Below are positions 42,225-49,411 of a stretch of 56,292 bases of DNA, piece by piece (position 1 is the first letter of the stretch; each line of letters begins with the position of its first letter). The position numbers were made by a program, and so were the translations under genes. Source of the DNA: a virus; the IMG/VR virus record IMGVR_UViG_3300025168_000103, positions 1-56,292 of that record, one strand, 5' to 3'. The notes below the pieces were generated by a model. That model searched no databases. It was not told the origin of the DNA and saw nothing but the letters and a program-made list of their open reading frames with translations.

Positions 42225-42692
42225 TTATACTGATGCTATAAATACTTCTAGTTGTTGGTTTGCTATACCTTTTACTTTTAATGCTGTAGCATTATCCATT
42301 GTAGAACCTCCATTATCACCCTCACAAGTTACTCCTGTATACATGATACTACTGTTTGCAGCAACAGATGTATAGGCAGCGTCAGAAGCCTCATCATCTA
42401 AACCAACTTGCAGGGCATCTGTTCCGTCTAAATTAGTAACTCTAATATATCTTACATCTCCCCTTATAAACATTCCGTTATTTACATCATCATTTGAAAA
42501 GGTAACTATCTCAACTAAATTACTGTTAACTAATTTTATAATTTTTTTAGTTGAATTTAAAATTCCTGTATATGTATGAGTACAAGTTTGTGCAAAATCT
42601 CTTGCATCTGAAGTGCCTGTATCATGCCCTATAGCTAGGGCTTCTGTTATTGTTACCACCAAGTCGGCTGCATTTAAATCCGTATCTGCCAT
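42225..42692 (-). CDS. Small beta-rich structural protein, paralogue 3
   Basis: This 155-residue acidic protein is rich in Asp, Ala, Thr and Asn and contains RYIRVTNLDGTDALQVGLDD followed by an SSIMYTG turn. This matches the YVKNLDDTNFVKIYDG...PGE segment of the proteins at 4778-5206 and 5222-5611. The family is probably one small beta-sandwich used in several virion places. It sits within the ring-protein gene run, four bases from the next gene, so here it is likely part of the tail or neck. Confidence 0.6.
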   Translation of the reverse strand: MADTDLNAADLVVTITEALAIGHDTGTSDARDFAQTCTHTYTGILNSTKKIIKLVNSNLVEIVTFSNDDVNNGMFIRGDVRYIRVTNLDGTDALQVGLDDEASDAAYTSVAANSSIMYTGVTCEGDNGGSTMDNATALKVKGIANQQLEVFIASV

Positions 42693-42698
42693 AATTTT

Positions 42699-43094
42699 TT
42701 ATTTTATATTGTTTATTACTCTTTTGTATATACCTAATGGCATAATTTTACAATTCTTATATTTCTTTGGTCTCACCCATACTAGTTTATGATAAAAATC
42801 ATCAAGTATTGGAACCTTATATTTTACCAACTCTCCTGTTTCTTTACTAGCTTTTTGGTCTATTCTAACATGAAAAGCTCTTGTATGTTCTCTTTTGTCT
42901 AAATATACATATCCCATATTGTTTGGTAAATGTATTTTTTCTTCTCTAACAACTAAATCTCTTAAAACAATTTCAAAATATCTTTTAACTATATTATAAA
43001 ATGTACTGTAGCTTATTTTTTTAAGTAAATTATTTTTTACGTTATTATAAATCTCTCTTACTTGCGTATATTTATATTTGTATTTACTACTCAT
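42699..43094 (-). CDS. Basic structural-region protein, 131 residues
   Basis: This strongly basic protein has a helical first half (YTQVREIYNNVKNNLLKK, TFYNIVKRYFEIVLRDLV) and then IHLPNNMGYVYLDKREHTRAF, a beta segment of the form LP...G.l.i.k. A similar layout occurs in short proteins encoded among the ring genes of crAss-like phages, sometimes compared with IHF-type DNA-binding folds. The high charge suits contact with DNA near the portal. It overlaps the ring-protein gene by one base. No firm family is claimed. Confidence 0.5.
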   Translation of the reverse strand: MSSKYKYKYTQVREIYNNVKNNLLKKISYSTFYNIVKRYFEIVLRDLVVREEKIHLPNNMGYVYLDKREHTRAFHVRIDQKASKETGELVKYKVPILDDFYHKLVWVRPKKYKNCKIMPLGIYKRVINNIK

Positions 43095-44032
43095 TATTGT
43101 GCTTGTTGTCCTCCTATATTTATTTTAGTAGTATCTACATTATCTTCTATTAAATCTTCTGGTGTTTTCATTATTAATGTCATTTCTACTTCTGCCACCC
43201 TACTTATCAACAAAGGTATATCTTCATTTGACATAGGATACGAATCTGATGAGTCTAGGTAGGGGTAGATTGGTTTCGGTATAAGTTGATTATTTGATAC
43301 GATTGTTTCCCACTCCCACGCAATTGAATCTGTTGGATTTTGTAAAATTCCATACACTTCTAATCCGTATTCGTATATGTAAGTATTAGAATCTCTATTC
43401 GCTCTAATTCTTAGTCCTCCTACCTCTAATTTTGTTTGACTATTATAATTATAAGGAATAGCGTACGGAGTTTTAATTTTGGTAAATCTATTAGCCCAAG
43501 CGTATTGAGCTTCATCTTTTGTTTTTATAGGAACAGGACTCCATCCTGTAAAGTGTCCAGGTGCACTAACGTCTAGAGAGCTAGTAGTTCTTCTTTTAAT
43601 TCTTGCGTCTGTAATACCATCTCTATTACCTACATTTATTGTATTTGGTATTGTTTCGGTGTATAAAAAATAATCATTATCATTATCGTCTAAATAATTT
43701 TTTCCATAATATGTGTTGTTTGTCCAAGCTGCTTGATATTGTTCATTCATCCCAGATACGTTATTCAACGGTAAGGTATTTTGCGCAGTTTGAGATATGT
43801 AGTAACTAGGATAATTATAATGGTCTGCAGGATAAATTCTAAACGCTTTAATTGGTTGTATCCAATTTCTATCTAAGGGAGCTCCTGATAATAACTTTTC
43901 TTCTATTATCTTTGCTCTATGATAATGTATCCAATGTTTTATTTGTCTGGTACTAATATTTTGCTCTAAAGTTTCACTACCTCCAGACATTAATTCTTTA
44001 ATGTTGTATGCTATTTCGTTTAATGTCGCCAT
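43094..44032 (-). CDS. Tail ring protein (first gene of unit C)
   Basis: This 312-residue protein begins LNEIAYNIKELMSGG and ISTRQIKHWIHYHRAKIIEE, the opening helices typical of a crAss-like ring protein (NEIAyni..l..G...d..is.RQi.fWI...RA.li). The middle is beta-rich and aromatic, and it ends with a helix and IGGQQAQ. It probably forms one of the 12-fold rings below the portal. The gene is the first after the promoter at 44049-44056, with a 16-base A/T-rich leader. Family assignment is by pattern recall, without a search. Confidence 0.65.
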   Translation of the reverse strand: MATLNEIAYNIKELMSGGSETLEQNISTRQIKHWIHYHRAKIIEEKLLSGAPLDRNWIQPIKAFRIYPADHYNYPSYYISQTAQNTLPLNNVSGMNEQYQAAWTNNTYYGKNYLDDNDNDYFLYTETIPNTINVGNRDGITDARIKRRTTSSLDVSAPGHFTGWSPVPIKTKDEAQYAWANRFTKIKTPYAIPYNYNSQTKLEVGGLRIRANRDSNTYIYEYGLEVYGILQNPTDSIAWEWETIVSNNQLIPKPIYPYLDSSDSYPMSNEDIPLLISRVAEVEMTLIMKTPEDLIEDNVDTTKINIGGQQAQ

Positions 44033-44048
44033 ATAATTATATTAATTA

Positions 44049-44056
44049 CAAAATTA
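44049..44056 (-). promoter_or_regulatory. Predicted Bacteroidota-type promoter (-7 element)
   Basis: The minus strand reads AAAATTCGTAATTTTGTAA, containing TAATTTTG (TAnnTTTG). It lies 17 bases upstream of the ATG at 44032, directly after the tandem hairpins at 44079-44135, so it would start a new transcript for the tail and cargo genes. The surrounding AAATTC and TTTGTAA bases match the promoter at 5628-5635. Confidence 0.55.
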
Positions 44057-44078
44057 CGAATTTTATTCCAATTAAACA

Positions 44079-44135
44079 GAAATAGGCCCGCACAAATTAA
44101 TGATTAGACCTATTTCATTTGCACAGGGAGCAAAT
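44079..44135 (-). terminator. Two abutting hairpins between ring-protein genes
   Basis: In the 119-base gap between 44032 and 44152 two inverted repeats lie end to end. On the plus strand these are GAAATAGG (44079-44086) with CCTATTTC (44109-44116), loop 22, and ATTTGC (44117-44122) with GCAAAT (44130-44135), loop 7. On the minus strand the larger hairpin comes second and is followed by TGTTTAATT. They probably stop or protect the 3' end of the capsid transcript before the next promoter. Confidence 0.5.
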
Positions 44136-44151
44136 ATCTTTAGATGTGTAT

Positions 44152-44754
44152 CTATTGTTGTTCTTCGTTTGCCTGTACAGTATAATTAGAGCTTTCTATG
44201 TTTCCTGTCATTTTTCTCACAGTTATATTTAAAATATCATGTTGATATTGTTCTGGAATACGGTCCCACTCAGTTACACTTAGATGTCTTAAATATCTTA
44301 TATTAAAAGTGTCAGCAGCAGTAAAATCTAGAGTACCTCCATTATTAAAATAAAGTCTTTCCTCATTACCATTTTGTGTTACCGCGCATATAGGATTATC
44401 ATCATTTACAGTTTTAAATGGATTATTAGTCATTATTAAAGCGGTTAGTTCGTCATCTGATACAATTCTGCATTCAGCTCCGTTTACAGCAGCGTATGTT
44501 AGATGGTGAAAGTTATGTTGAAAATCAACGTAACCAGGACCAATTGTAACCCCTGCTGAATTTTGATTTGCAGATTGCCTAGCTCCAATCATTTCCTTAT
44601 ACTCTTGATTAACTCCCATTAACTCATATCTTTTATTTAAAAACTCTGTAATAGATAAATTTATAAATATATCTTTTTCAGTATTTAAAAAGTATGGTTG
44701 ATTTGCTTTATCAATCATTAAGTCTACATATTCATACGCTGCAGCTATATTCAT
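44152..44754 (-). CDS. Probable tail ring/connector protein
   Basis: This 200-residue protein starts with helices AAAYEYVDLMIDKANQPYFL and INLSITEFLNKRYELMG, in the style of the crAss-like ring and adaptor proteins, and continues as a beta-rich domain (GVTIGPGYVDFQHNFHHLTYAAV) with RYLRHLSVTEWDRIPEQYQHDIL at its end. It is placed between the head genes and the promoter of the tail unit. It may bind directly under the portal. Its end is set apart from the next gene by tandem hairpins. Confidence 0.55.
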   Translation of the reverse strand: MNIAAAYEYVDLMIDKANQPYFLNTEKDIFINLSITEFLNKRYELMGVNQEYKEMIGARQSANQNSAGVTIGPGYVDFQHNFHHLTYAAVNGAECRIVSDDELTALIMTNNPFKTVNDDNPICAVTQNGNEERLYFNNGGTLDFTAADTFNIRYLRHLSVTEWDRIPEQYQHDILNITVRKMTGNIESSNYTVQANEEQQ

Positions 44755-44757
44755 TAT

Positions 44758-45501
44758 TTATTGCTTTTTAATGTCCTCTATTTCTTGTTCTATTTGTGAT
44801 ATTGCAGAACCAGCTCTCATTGAATGTTCTTCAACTTTTTCTACTGTTTCTTCTTTAGATTTTTTAGTCTTACCACCTCTAAGTTCTTGTTTTAATAAAG
44901 CGTAAGTATCACCATTTTCTTTTAACCATACAATAGCTTGGTCTTCAGTTAATCCAATGTTTAATGTATTGTGTTTCCATACACCATTAACTTTATTTAA
45001 AATTTTCTTATCGTAAGCTTTCTTTAAGAATACTCTATGCTCTTTATCTATATCGTCTACATAAGTTAAGAATTTTTCTGAGTTTGAACTAGCTAATTGA
45101 ATAATCTTTGCTCTTAATAATACACTTTCTATCGTAGTGTCTAAACCCATAAGTAGTGATATATCGTTTACTTCTTTTTCTTTTAATGTAGAAGCTCTTG
45201 TAATTGCTTCTGCACTTTTAATTGAATCCGCAGCATTTTGTTGTTCTTGTTTTGAAACATCTTCTATAATAAATTTTCCTTTTATTAAAGGATGGTTTTT
45301 TAAAAATGTATATAGTCTATTGTCGTACTCTTTGTCTATATCTAATGTTGTTATAGCTTGGAACATTTCATATCCACTTACTTTATTTCCATTAATATCT
45401 ACTAGTTCTTTTAACCTACCTTCTTTGTTTGTGTAGGTACCAAATTTACAATAGTTAAACTTCTCTGGTTTTTTTGACTTAATCATTACAATGTGACTCA
45501 T
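44758..45501 (-). CDS. Hypothetical protein in head-tail region, 247 residues
   Basis: This protein begins with a compact region (IVMIKSKKPEKFNYCKFGTYTNKEGRLKELVDING) that may be beta-rich, then becomes largely helical and charged, with a Lys-rich segment (GGKTKKSKEE) and a coiled-coil end (ISQIEQEIEDIKKQ). No family is recognised. It is three bases upstream of the ring-type gene and shares its transcript with the head proteins. An assembly or internal head role is possible. Confidence 0.5.
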   Translation of the reverse strand: MSHIVMIKSKKPEKFNYCKFGTYTNKEGRLKELVDINGNKVSGYEMFQAITTLDIDKEYDNRLYTFLKNHPLIKGKFIIEDVSKQEQQNAADSIKSAEAITRASTLKEKEVNDISLLMGLDTTIESVLLRAKIIQLASSNSEKFLTYVDDIDKEHRVFLKKAYDKKILNKVNGVWKHNTLNIGLTEDQAIVWLKENGDTYALLKQELRGGKTKKSKEETVEKVEEHSMRAGSAISQIEQEIEDIKKQ

Positions 45502-45530
45502 CTTTTTTTGTTTTTAGTTAATACTCCCTG

Positions 45531-45734
45531 TTAATATTTAGGTATTGTTTTACCTTTGTTTTCTTTTACTAGTGTGTTTCCTTCCACCCATGTTTTATTA
45601 GCTGACTCTGTTTTCCATTTAAATCCAGACTGACCTCCAATATTAAATCTATCTTTTTTACTTTTATCGTATTCTTTAGCGGCCCTTTTTGTATGACCTG
45701 GATTTAAGTTATTTAAAAAATCTATAAAATTCAT
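45531..45734 (-). CDS. Small basic head-region protein, 67 residues
   Basis: Read from ATG at 45734 (MNFIDFLNNLNPGHTKRA), this basic protein has no recognised domain. A longer reading from 45767 adds eleven residues encoded inside the hairpin region, so the shorter start, with its A-rich leader just after the hairpin, is preferred. It contains RFNIGGQSGFKW and ends in Lys-rich sequence. Its place between head decoration and ring genes suggests a minor head or neck protein. Confidence 0.45.
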   Translation of the reverse strand: MNFIDFLNNLNPGHTKRAAKEYDKSKKDRFNIGGQSGFKWKTESANKTWVEGNTLVKENKGKTIPKY

Positions 45735-45756
45735 TTTTTTATTATTTAAGAATAAT

Positions 45757-45775
45757 GGAGGGGACAAGCCCCTCC
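45757..45775 (-). terminator. GC-rich hairpin after the head decoration gene
   Basis: A perfect 7-bp GC-rich stem, GGAGGGG (45757-45763) with CCCCTCC (45769-45775) and a 5-base loop, lies 27 bases past the stop of the 45802-46302 gene. On the minus strand it is followed by ATTATTCTTAAATAAT and A/T-rich sequence without a clean T run. It may be a terminator or a stabilising 3' end that limits read-through from the abundant head protein. Confidence 0.6.
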
Positions 45776-45801
45776 TCTATTCAAATTTACATTACAAGTT
45801 C

Positions 45802-46302
45802 TTAACCTGCAGCAGTTACTGCACCAATAACTCCTTGATGAGCGTACACATACCAGAATGAACCATCAGCTACACACTCAATTCGTTCTCCTCCTATAGC
45901 AGCAGCTTCAACAGTAAAACTGTCAGCTAAAAGATTTGTAGCACCATCAGCGCCAGCATCAGCAGAAGCTGCGAATACTATTGTATCGGCAGTTGCAGCA
46001 GTAATTACAATATCACCTGCGCCACCTGGAGTAGACGCAACGATAAACGTTAACGTTCCACCAGCAGTAGCAGGAGGTAAAGTAATTGCTGAGTCAGAAC
46101 CACCTGATTGTGTTAAGAAAATTACTTTTCCAAAATCATCGTCTTTTAAGACAGTTGTTTGAACAACACCAGCAATAGCCATCGTTACTGGAGCTATTTG
46201 GATTTGTGGAATGTGTAATACTTCTTCACCAGCTACATCTTGTGCTTTTATAAAGCCAGATACAGCTGTTCTAAATTTGTTAAAACTAAATTTTAAAGCC
46301 AT
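45802..46302 (-). CDS. Head decoration/fibre-type protein
   Basis: This 166-residue protein is rich in Ala, Gly, Thr, Val and Ile, with beta strands such as GKVIFLTQSGG, AITLPPATAGGTLTFIVA and GDIVITAATADTIVF and a final GERIECVADGSFWYVYAH. That composition fits a trimeric head fibre or decoration protein. It uses more G/C-ending codons than most genes here, as does the capsid gene, consistent with high expression. Hairpins lie on both sides of it (45757-45775 and 46327-46350), which would give it its own mRNA segment. There is no signal peptide or membrane span. Confidence 0.6.
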   Translation of the reverse strand: MALKFSFNKFRTAVSGFIKAQDVAGEEVLHIPQIQIAPVTMAIAGVVQTTVLKDDDFGKVIFLTQSGGSDSAITLPPATAGGTLTFIVASTPGGAGDIVITAATADTIVFAASADAGADGATNLLADSFTVEAAAIGGERIECVADGSFWYVYAHQGVIGAVTAAG

Positions 46303-46326
46303 TTTTTTATTTGTTTTTGTAGTATT

Positions 46327-46350
46327 GGGGGGTTTTAATTTTTACCCCCC
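46327..46350 (-). terminator. G6/C6 hairpin between two head genes
   Basis: GGGGGG (46327-46332) and CCCCCC (46345-46350) form a 6-bp all-GC stem with a 12-base A/T loop in the 114-base gap between 46302 and 46417. On the minus strand it follows the stop of the 102-residue protein gene. Runs of six G are rare in this AT-rich genome, so selection is likely. It could be a terminator, a processing site or an mRNA stabiliser. Confidence 0.6.
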
Positions 46351-46416
46351 TCTACCAAGTTATTTATTGAGGTACTTATGCGCATAGGCTATCTATTCAC
46401 AAATACCAGTTAATTA

Positions 46417-46725
46417 TTATACAACAGCGTCTATAATAGTTGTAATAGAAGTACCGTAAAAATCTTTATCTACAGTGACTAAATCACCTTGTGATGCAGA
46501 GCCAATTCGCTGACAAATCATATCAGCAATTTTTAATGAATCACCACTAGCACACGTAATTGTAATTGTATCAAAAGCAGAAACATTAATACCTGTACCC
46601 AATGTATGTAATATTACAGTAGTTGCGGTTGTTTCAATGTATTCCATTTTTGACCAATCTAAGTAATAAGCTACACCAGTATCATTAACACTAGAAGCGA
46701 CCTTTACAAATTTTATCATATTCAT
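46417..46725 (-). CDS. Small head-region protein, 102 residues
   Basis: This protein begins MIKFVKVASS and continues as beta strands with small residues (YYLDWSKMEYIETTATTVILHTLGTG, DTITITCASGDSLKIADMIC), ending DFYGTSITTIIDAVV. A small protein of this kind follows the capsid gene in several marine phages I recall. It is 25 bases after the capsid gene and before a strong hairpin. Decoration or capsid-stabilising roles are possible; no enzyme motif is present. Confidence 0.55.
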   Translation of the reverse strand: MNMIKFVKVASSVNDTGVAYYLDWSKMEYIETTATTVILHTLGTGINVSAFDTITITCASGDSLKIADMICQRIGSASQGDLVTVDKDFYGTSITTIIDAVV

Positions 46726-46750
46726 TTTTTTATTTTTTAAAGGTTAATAA

Positions 46751-48289
46751 TTACGATACACTCAATATACCACAAGACAATGGGTTTCTAACAACGATTC
46801 CAGTTTCTGAAAGCACGTGGCATTCAAACTTGTCATCAGCGTTAGCACTTAACATTGATTTTTGGTCATAAGGGTTTACCATTCCAGCTACATACTTCTT
46901 AATCATACTTCTGTTTACTCCTTCAGCTCCTTTAGTAACTAACTCTACGTTAGAAATTCCAGAAGTTTTTCCGAAGTCCATAAACACCATCTTAGCAGAT
47001 TCTTTAAGTCTGTTGTCACCAAAAGCATTAGTTCCACCAGCTGAAGAGTGAATGTTAGGGTCGTCAAATACAGGACAATGAGCAACAGTAATTTTGTTAC
47101 CTAATGCACTATATGAAGAAAAGTTGGCTCCTAAATGAACGTCACCAGCTACACCTTTCATAGAACCACCAGTCATTGAGCCAGAAGGCGCAACAATAAG
47201 GTCTTTCATAGCTCTGTGGAATGCTAATCTACCTTCAGTACCAGTGAATACTACCCACTCGTTACCTTCAGCAGAAGTTGCGTTTAATGAAATCTTAGCA
47301 ATAAACTCAGTAATAATATCTTCTGTTAAAGACCCCATAGAATACGAAGCTTGGTTAGAAGAATCAATTTGAGCTAATAGACCGTCTCCAGTTACAACTG
47401 AACTTCCCATAGCACCTGAAGTTCCTAATAAAGAAGATGTAATAGCTCCTGGTCTTGCAACTGTTGTAGTTTCATTTGTAATAGATTTTCTACCATACCA
47501 TCTTTGTAACTCTTGTTGGTACATAAATTCATCCATCATTTGTTGTTCTCTTGTAAAGTACCATAATCTTGAACCATTATTTTCAATCCAAGTAACGTCA
47601 GTTAAATCTTTACCAGTAACTGAACATTTCTTTCTCATTGTAGTTAAGTAGTTCTTATGTGTAGTTGGATAAGAGAAGTTTTCACCTACATCAGCTCCAT
47701 CAGAACCGTTAGGGAAAGCTGAACCAATAGAAGCTATAATTGCTTCATCAGCAATATCTGCTGGTAAAAGAGCTTGAGCACTAGCGTCAATCATCTCAAA
47801 TTGAACTATGAAGTCTGTTGCAGCTGCTGAAGCTGAAGTGTTTGCAATAGGGTCTGCAACAACTACCGCAGTAGCTCCTGACTGAAATCTAACCATATCC
47901 CATTTGTTCAAAAAGTTACCAGTTCTACCAGTAGCTGTTCCATCAGTGATTAAATAAAATACATCACCATTTGCATCTGCGTCATCTATTGTTCCTCCAG
48001 TTGCTGTTACAGAACCAGCCGCTGTAAATGATGTACCATTAGTACCAAAGAATCCTGTGTTGTAAGATGGACGATTGTATCTACCCATTACTTTCCATTC
48101 AAAAGAATTATCTCCTAATACTTTTTCTGAAGCGAATCTTCCTGTTCGCTCTAATAAATACGTTGCTGCATATCTTGGGTATTGCTGAATCAAAGTTCTA
48201 GCAATCTCTGGATATTGCATCAAGGCCGTATTCAATGCGTTTTCGGCAGTAGTTCCACTACCATAAACGTCTGTTGATAAATTTGCCAT
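46751..48289 (-). CDS. Major capsid protein
   Basis: This 512-residue protein is in the expected place, between scaffold and small head genes, and has the size of HK97-fold capsid proteins of crAss-like phages. It starts with a helical N-terminal arm (TAENALNTALMQYPEIARTLIQQYPRY), then VLGDNSFEWKVMGRYNRPS, a glycine/threonine-rich beta part and a C-terminal domain with KGAEGVNRSMIKKYVAGMVNP and the closing RNPLSCGI strand. Codon use is richer in G/C than neighbours, suggesting strong expression. It begins 84 bases downstream of the scaffold stop, the longest leader in this unit. Confidence 0.8.
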   Translation of the reverse strand: MANLSTDVYGSGTTAENALNTALMQYPEIARTLIQQYPRYAATYLLERTGRFASEKVLGDNSFEWKVMGRYNRPSYNTGFFGTNGTSFTAAGSVTATGGTIDDADANGDVFYLITDGTATGRTGNFLNKWDMVRFQSGATAVVVADPIANTSASAAATDFIVQFEMIDASAQALLPADIADEAIIASIGSAFPNGSDGADVGENFSYPTTHKNYLTTMRKKCSVTGKDLTDVTWIENNGSRLWYFTREQQMMDEFMYQQELQRWYGRKSITNETTTVARPGAITSSLLGTSGAMGSSVVTGDGLLAQIDSSNQASYSMGSLTEDIITEFIAKISLNATSAEGNEWVVFTGTEGRLAFHRAMKDLIVAPSGSMTGGSMKGVAGDVHLGANFSSYSALGNKITVAHCPVFDDPNIHSSAGGTNAFGDNRLKESAKMVFMDFGKTSGISNVELVTKGAEGVNRSMIKKYVAGMVNPYDQKSMLSANADDKFECHVLSETGIVVRNPLSCGILSVS

Positions 48290-48373
48290 TTTTTTTTAAA
48301 TTTATTAATTAAACATTATTGTTATTTTGCTCAATTAACTTTCAACTATATCAGACTTTGTCTTACTTTTTGT

Positions 48374-49369
48374 CTACTCGCTCATGAACGCTTTTGGGTC
48401 AAACGCATCCCCCTTCGGTTGATATGGATTACGACTTTTCCCATTGTTAAGGTTTGGTGATTGTATAGAGTCCATTAAACTTTTACTACCTTCATTTCTA
48501 CCTTGAGAACGAAGAATGTCTTTGATTTGGTCTTTATATAGCAGAAACATAGCAACGTCAGCAACATTGGCATGACTTTTCCATAATTCATTCGCCATAT
48601 CTTTAGTAGCAAATCTATACACCTCTTCCTTCTGTTTTTTTGTTACTTTACCTCCCATGAACCTATCCATTTCTTTTAAGTGACCTTGTAAACCTTCTCT
48701 AGCTTCACTTATTTTTTTATTTTTTTCTTCTACATTTTGTTGTTGTGTAACAGATAAATTTTCTTTAGCTTGTTTTATAGCTCCCTTTATATTTCTTTTT
48801 ATTTCTCTACCTTTAATAGCAATTAAACCATTACGCTGCATTTTATCAACAGTATCGTCTATTTCAGATTGAGTTAAGCCGTCTGCCTTCAATTCTTCTA
48901 TTACTAACTCTTTATTAGAATAATCTAAGTAGTTTTGTAATGTAGAAATTTCTGGACTTGTGACTTCTTCTTCCTGAGTGTCTTGTTCTGTATCTTTACT
49001 ATTCATAGCTTTCATGGTTTGTCTAATTTCTTCTTTAGAAGCATTAGGCATTCCTAATTGTTTAGCTACTTTACCCCAGTCTAAATCGTCATCTTCTTCT
49101 ACTTCTGATTTAGCTTCCCAGTCATAAGACTCTTCCGACTCTGTTTCTTCTTCTTCTTCAATGTTTTTTTCCCATTTCCATCCATCTTCATTAGTAACAG
49201 GTTGTCCTTTATCATCCTCATCTGTCGTAGGAGTATCTGGACCTAACCCTTCTGTAGGAGTGTCTGATGCAAATGCTAATGGATTGAATGATTCTGTGTT
49301 TTCTTTTGTTTCATTAGAAGCTGATTCACTAGTAACCTCTTCTACTAAACTTGATTTTTCTTCTGACAT
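48374..49369 (-). CDS. Scaffolding protein
   Basis: This 331-residue protein is highly acidic in its first 135 residues (long runs of Glu, Asp and Ser), then helical and charged, with coiled-coil segments (KQAKENLSVTQQQNVEEKNKKISEA) and a basic tail (GKSRNPYQPKGDAFDPKAFM). Acidic N terminus, helical core and basic C terminus, plus position between portal and capsid genes, are the usual features of phage scaffold proteins that guide capsid assembly and then leave. No protease motif is seen. It is the first gene after the promoter at 49400-49407. Confidence 0.7.
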   Translation of the reverse strand: MSEEKSSLVEEVTSESASNETKENTESFNPLAFASDTPTEGLGPDTPTTDEDDKGQPVTNEDGWKWEKNIEEEEETESEESYDWEAKSEVEEDDDLDWGKVAKQLGMPNASKEEIRQTMKAMNSKDTEQDTQEEEVTSPEISTLQNYLDYSNKELVIEELKADGLTQSEIDDTVDKMQRNGLIAIKGREIKRNIKGAIKQAKENLSVTQQQNVEEKNKKISEAREGLQGHLKEMDRFMGGKVTKKQKEEVYRFATKDMANELWKSHANVADVAMFLLYKDQIKDILRSQGRNEGSKSLMDSIQSPNLNNGKSRNPYQPKGDAFDPKAFMSE

Positions 49370-49399
49370 ATTTTTTTAATTTATTTATTCCCTATTTTG

Positions 49400-49407
49400 C
49401 AAAGATA
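49400..49407 (-). promoter_or_regulatory. Predicted Bacteroidota-type promoter (-7 element)
   Basis: The minus strand reads AATTTGTATCTTTGCAAAAT, with TATCTTTG matching TAnnTTTG. It lies in the 42-base gap between portal and scaffold genes, 30 bases upstream of the scaffold ATG. It would start the head-protein unit and allow capsid proteins to be made in larger amounts than terminase and portal. It is one of the two best matches of the motif in the window. Confidence 0.65.
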
Positions 49408-49411
49408 CAAA

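Noticed and set aside
46377-46386. TATGCGCATA palindrome as an operator
   Set aside because: It is a single 10-base palindrome with no second copy or nearby promoter match, so no regulatory role can be supported.
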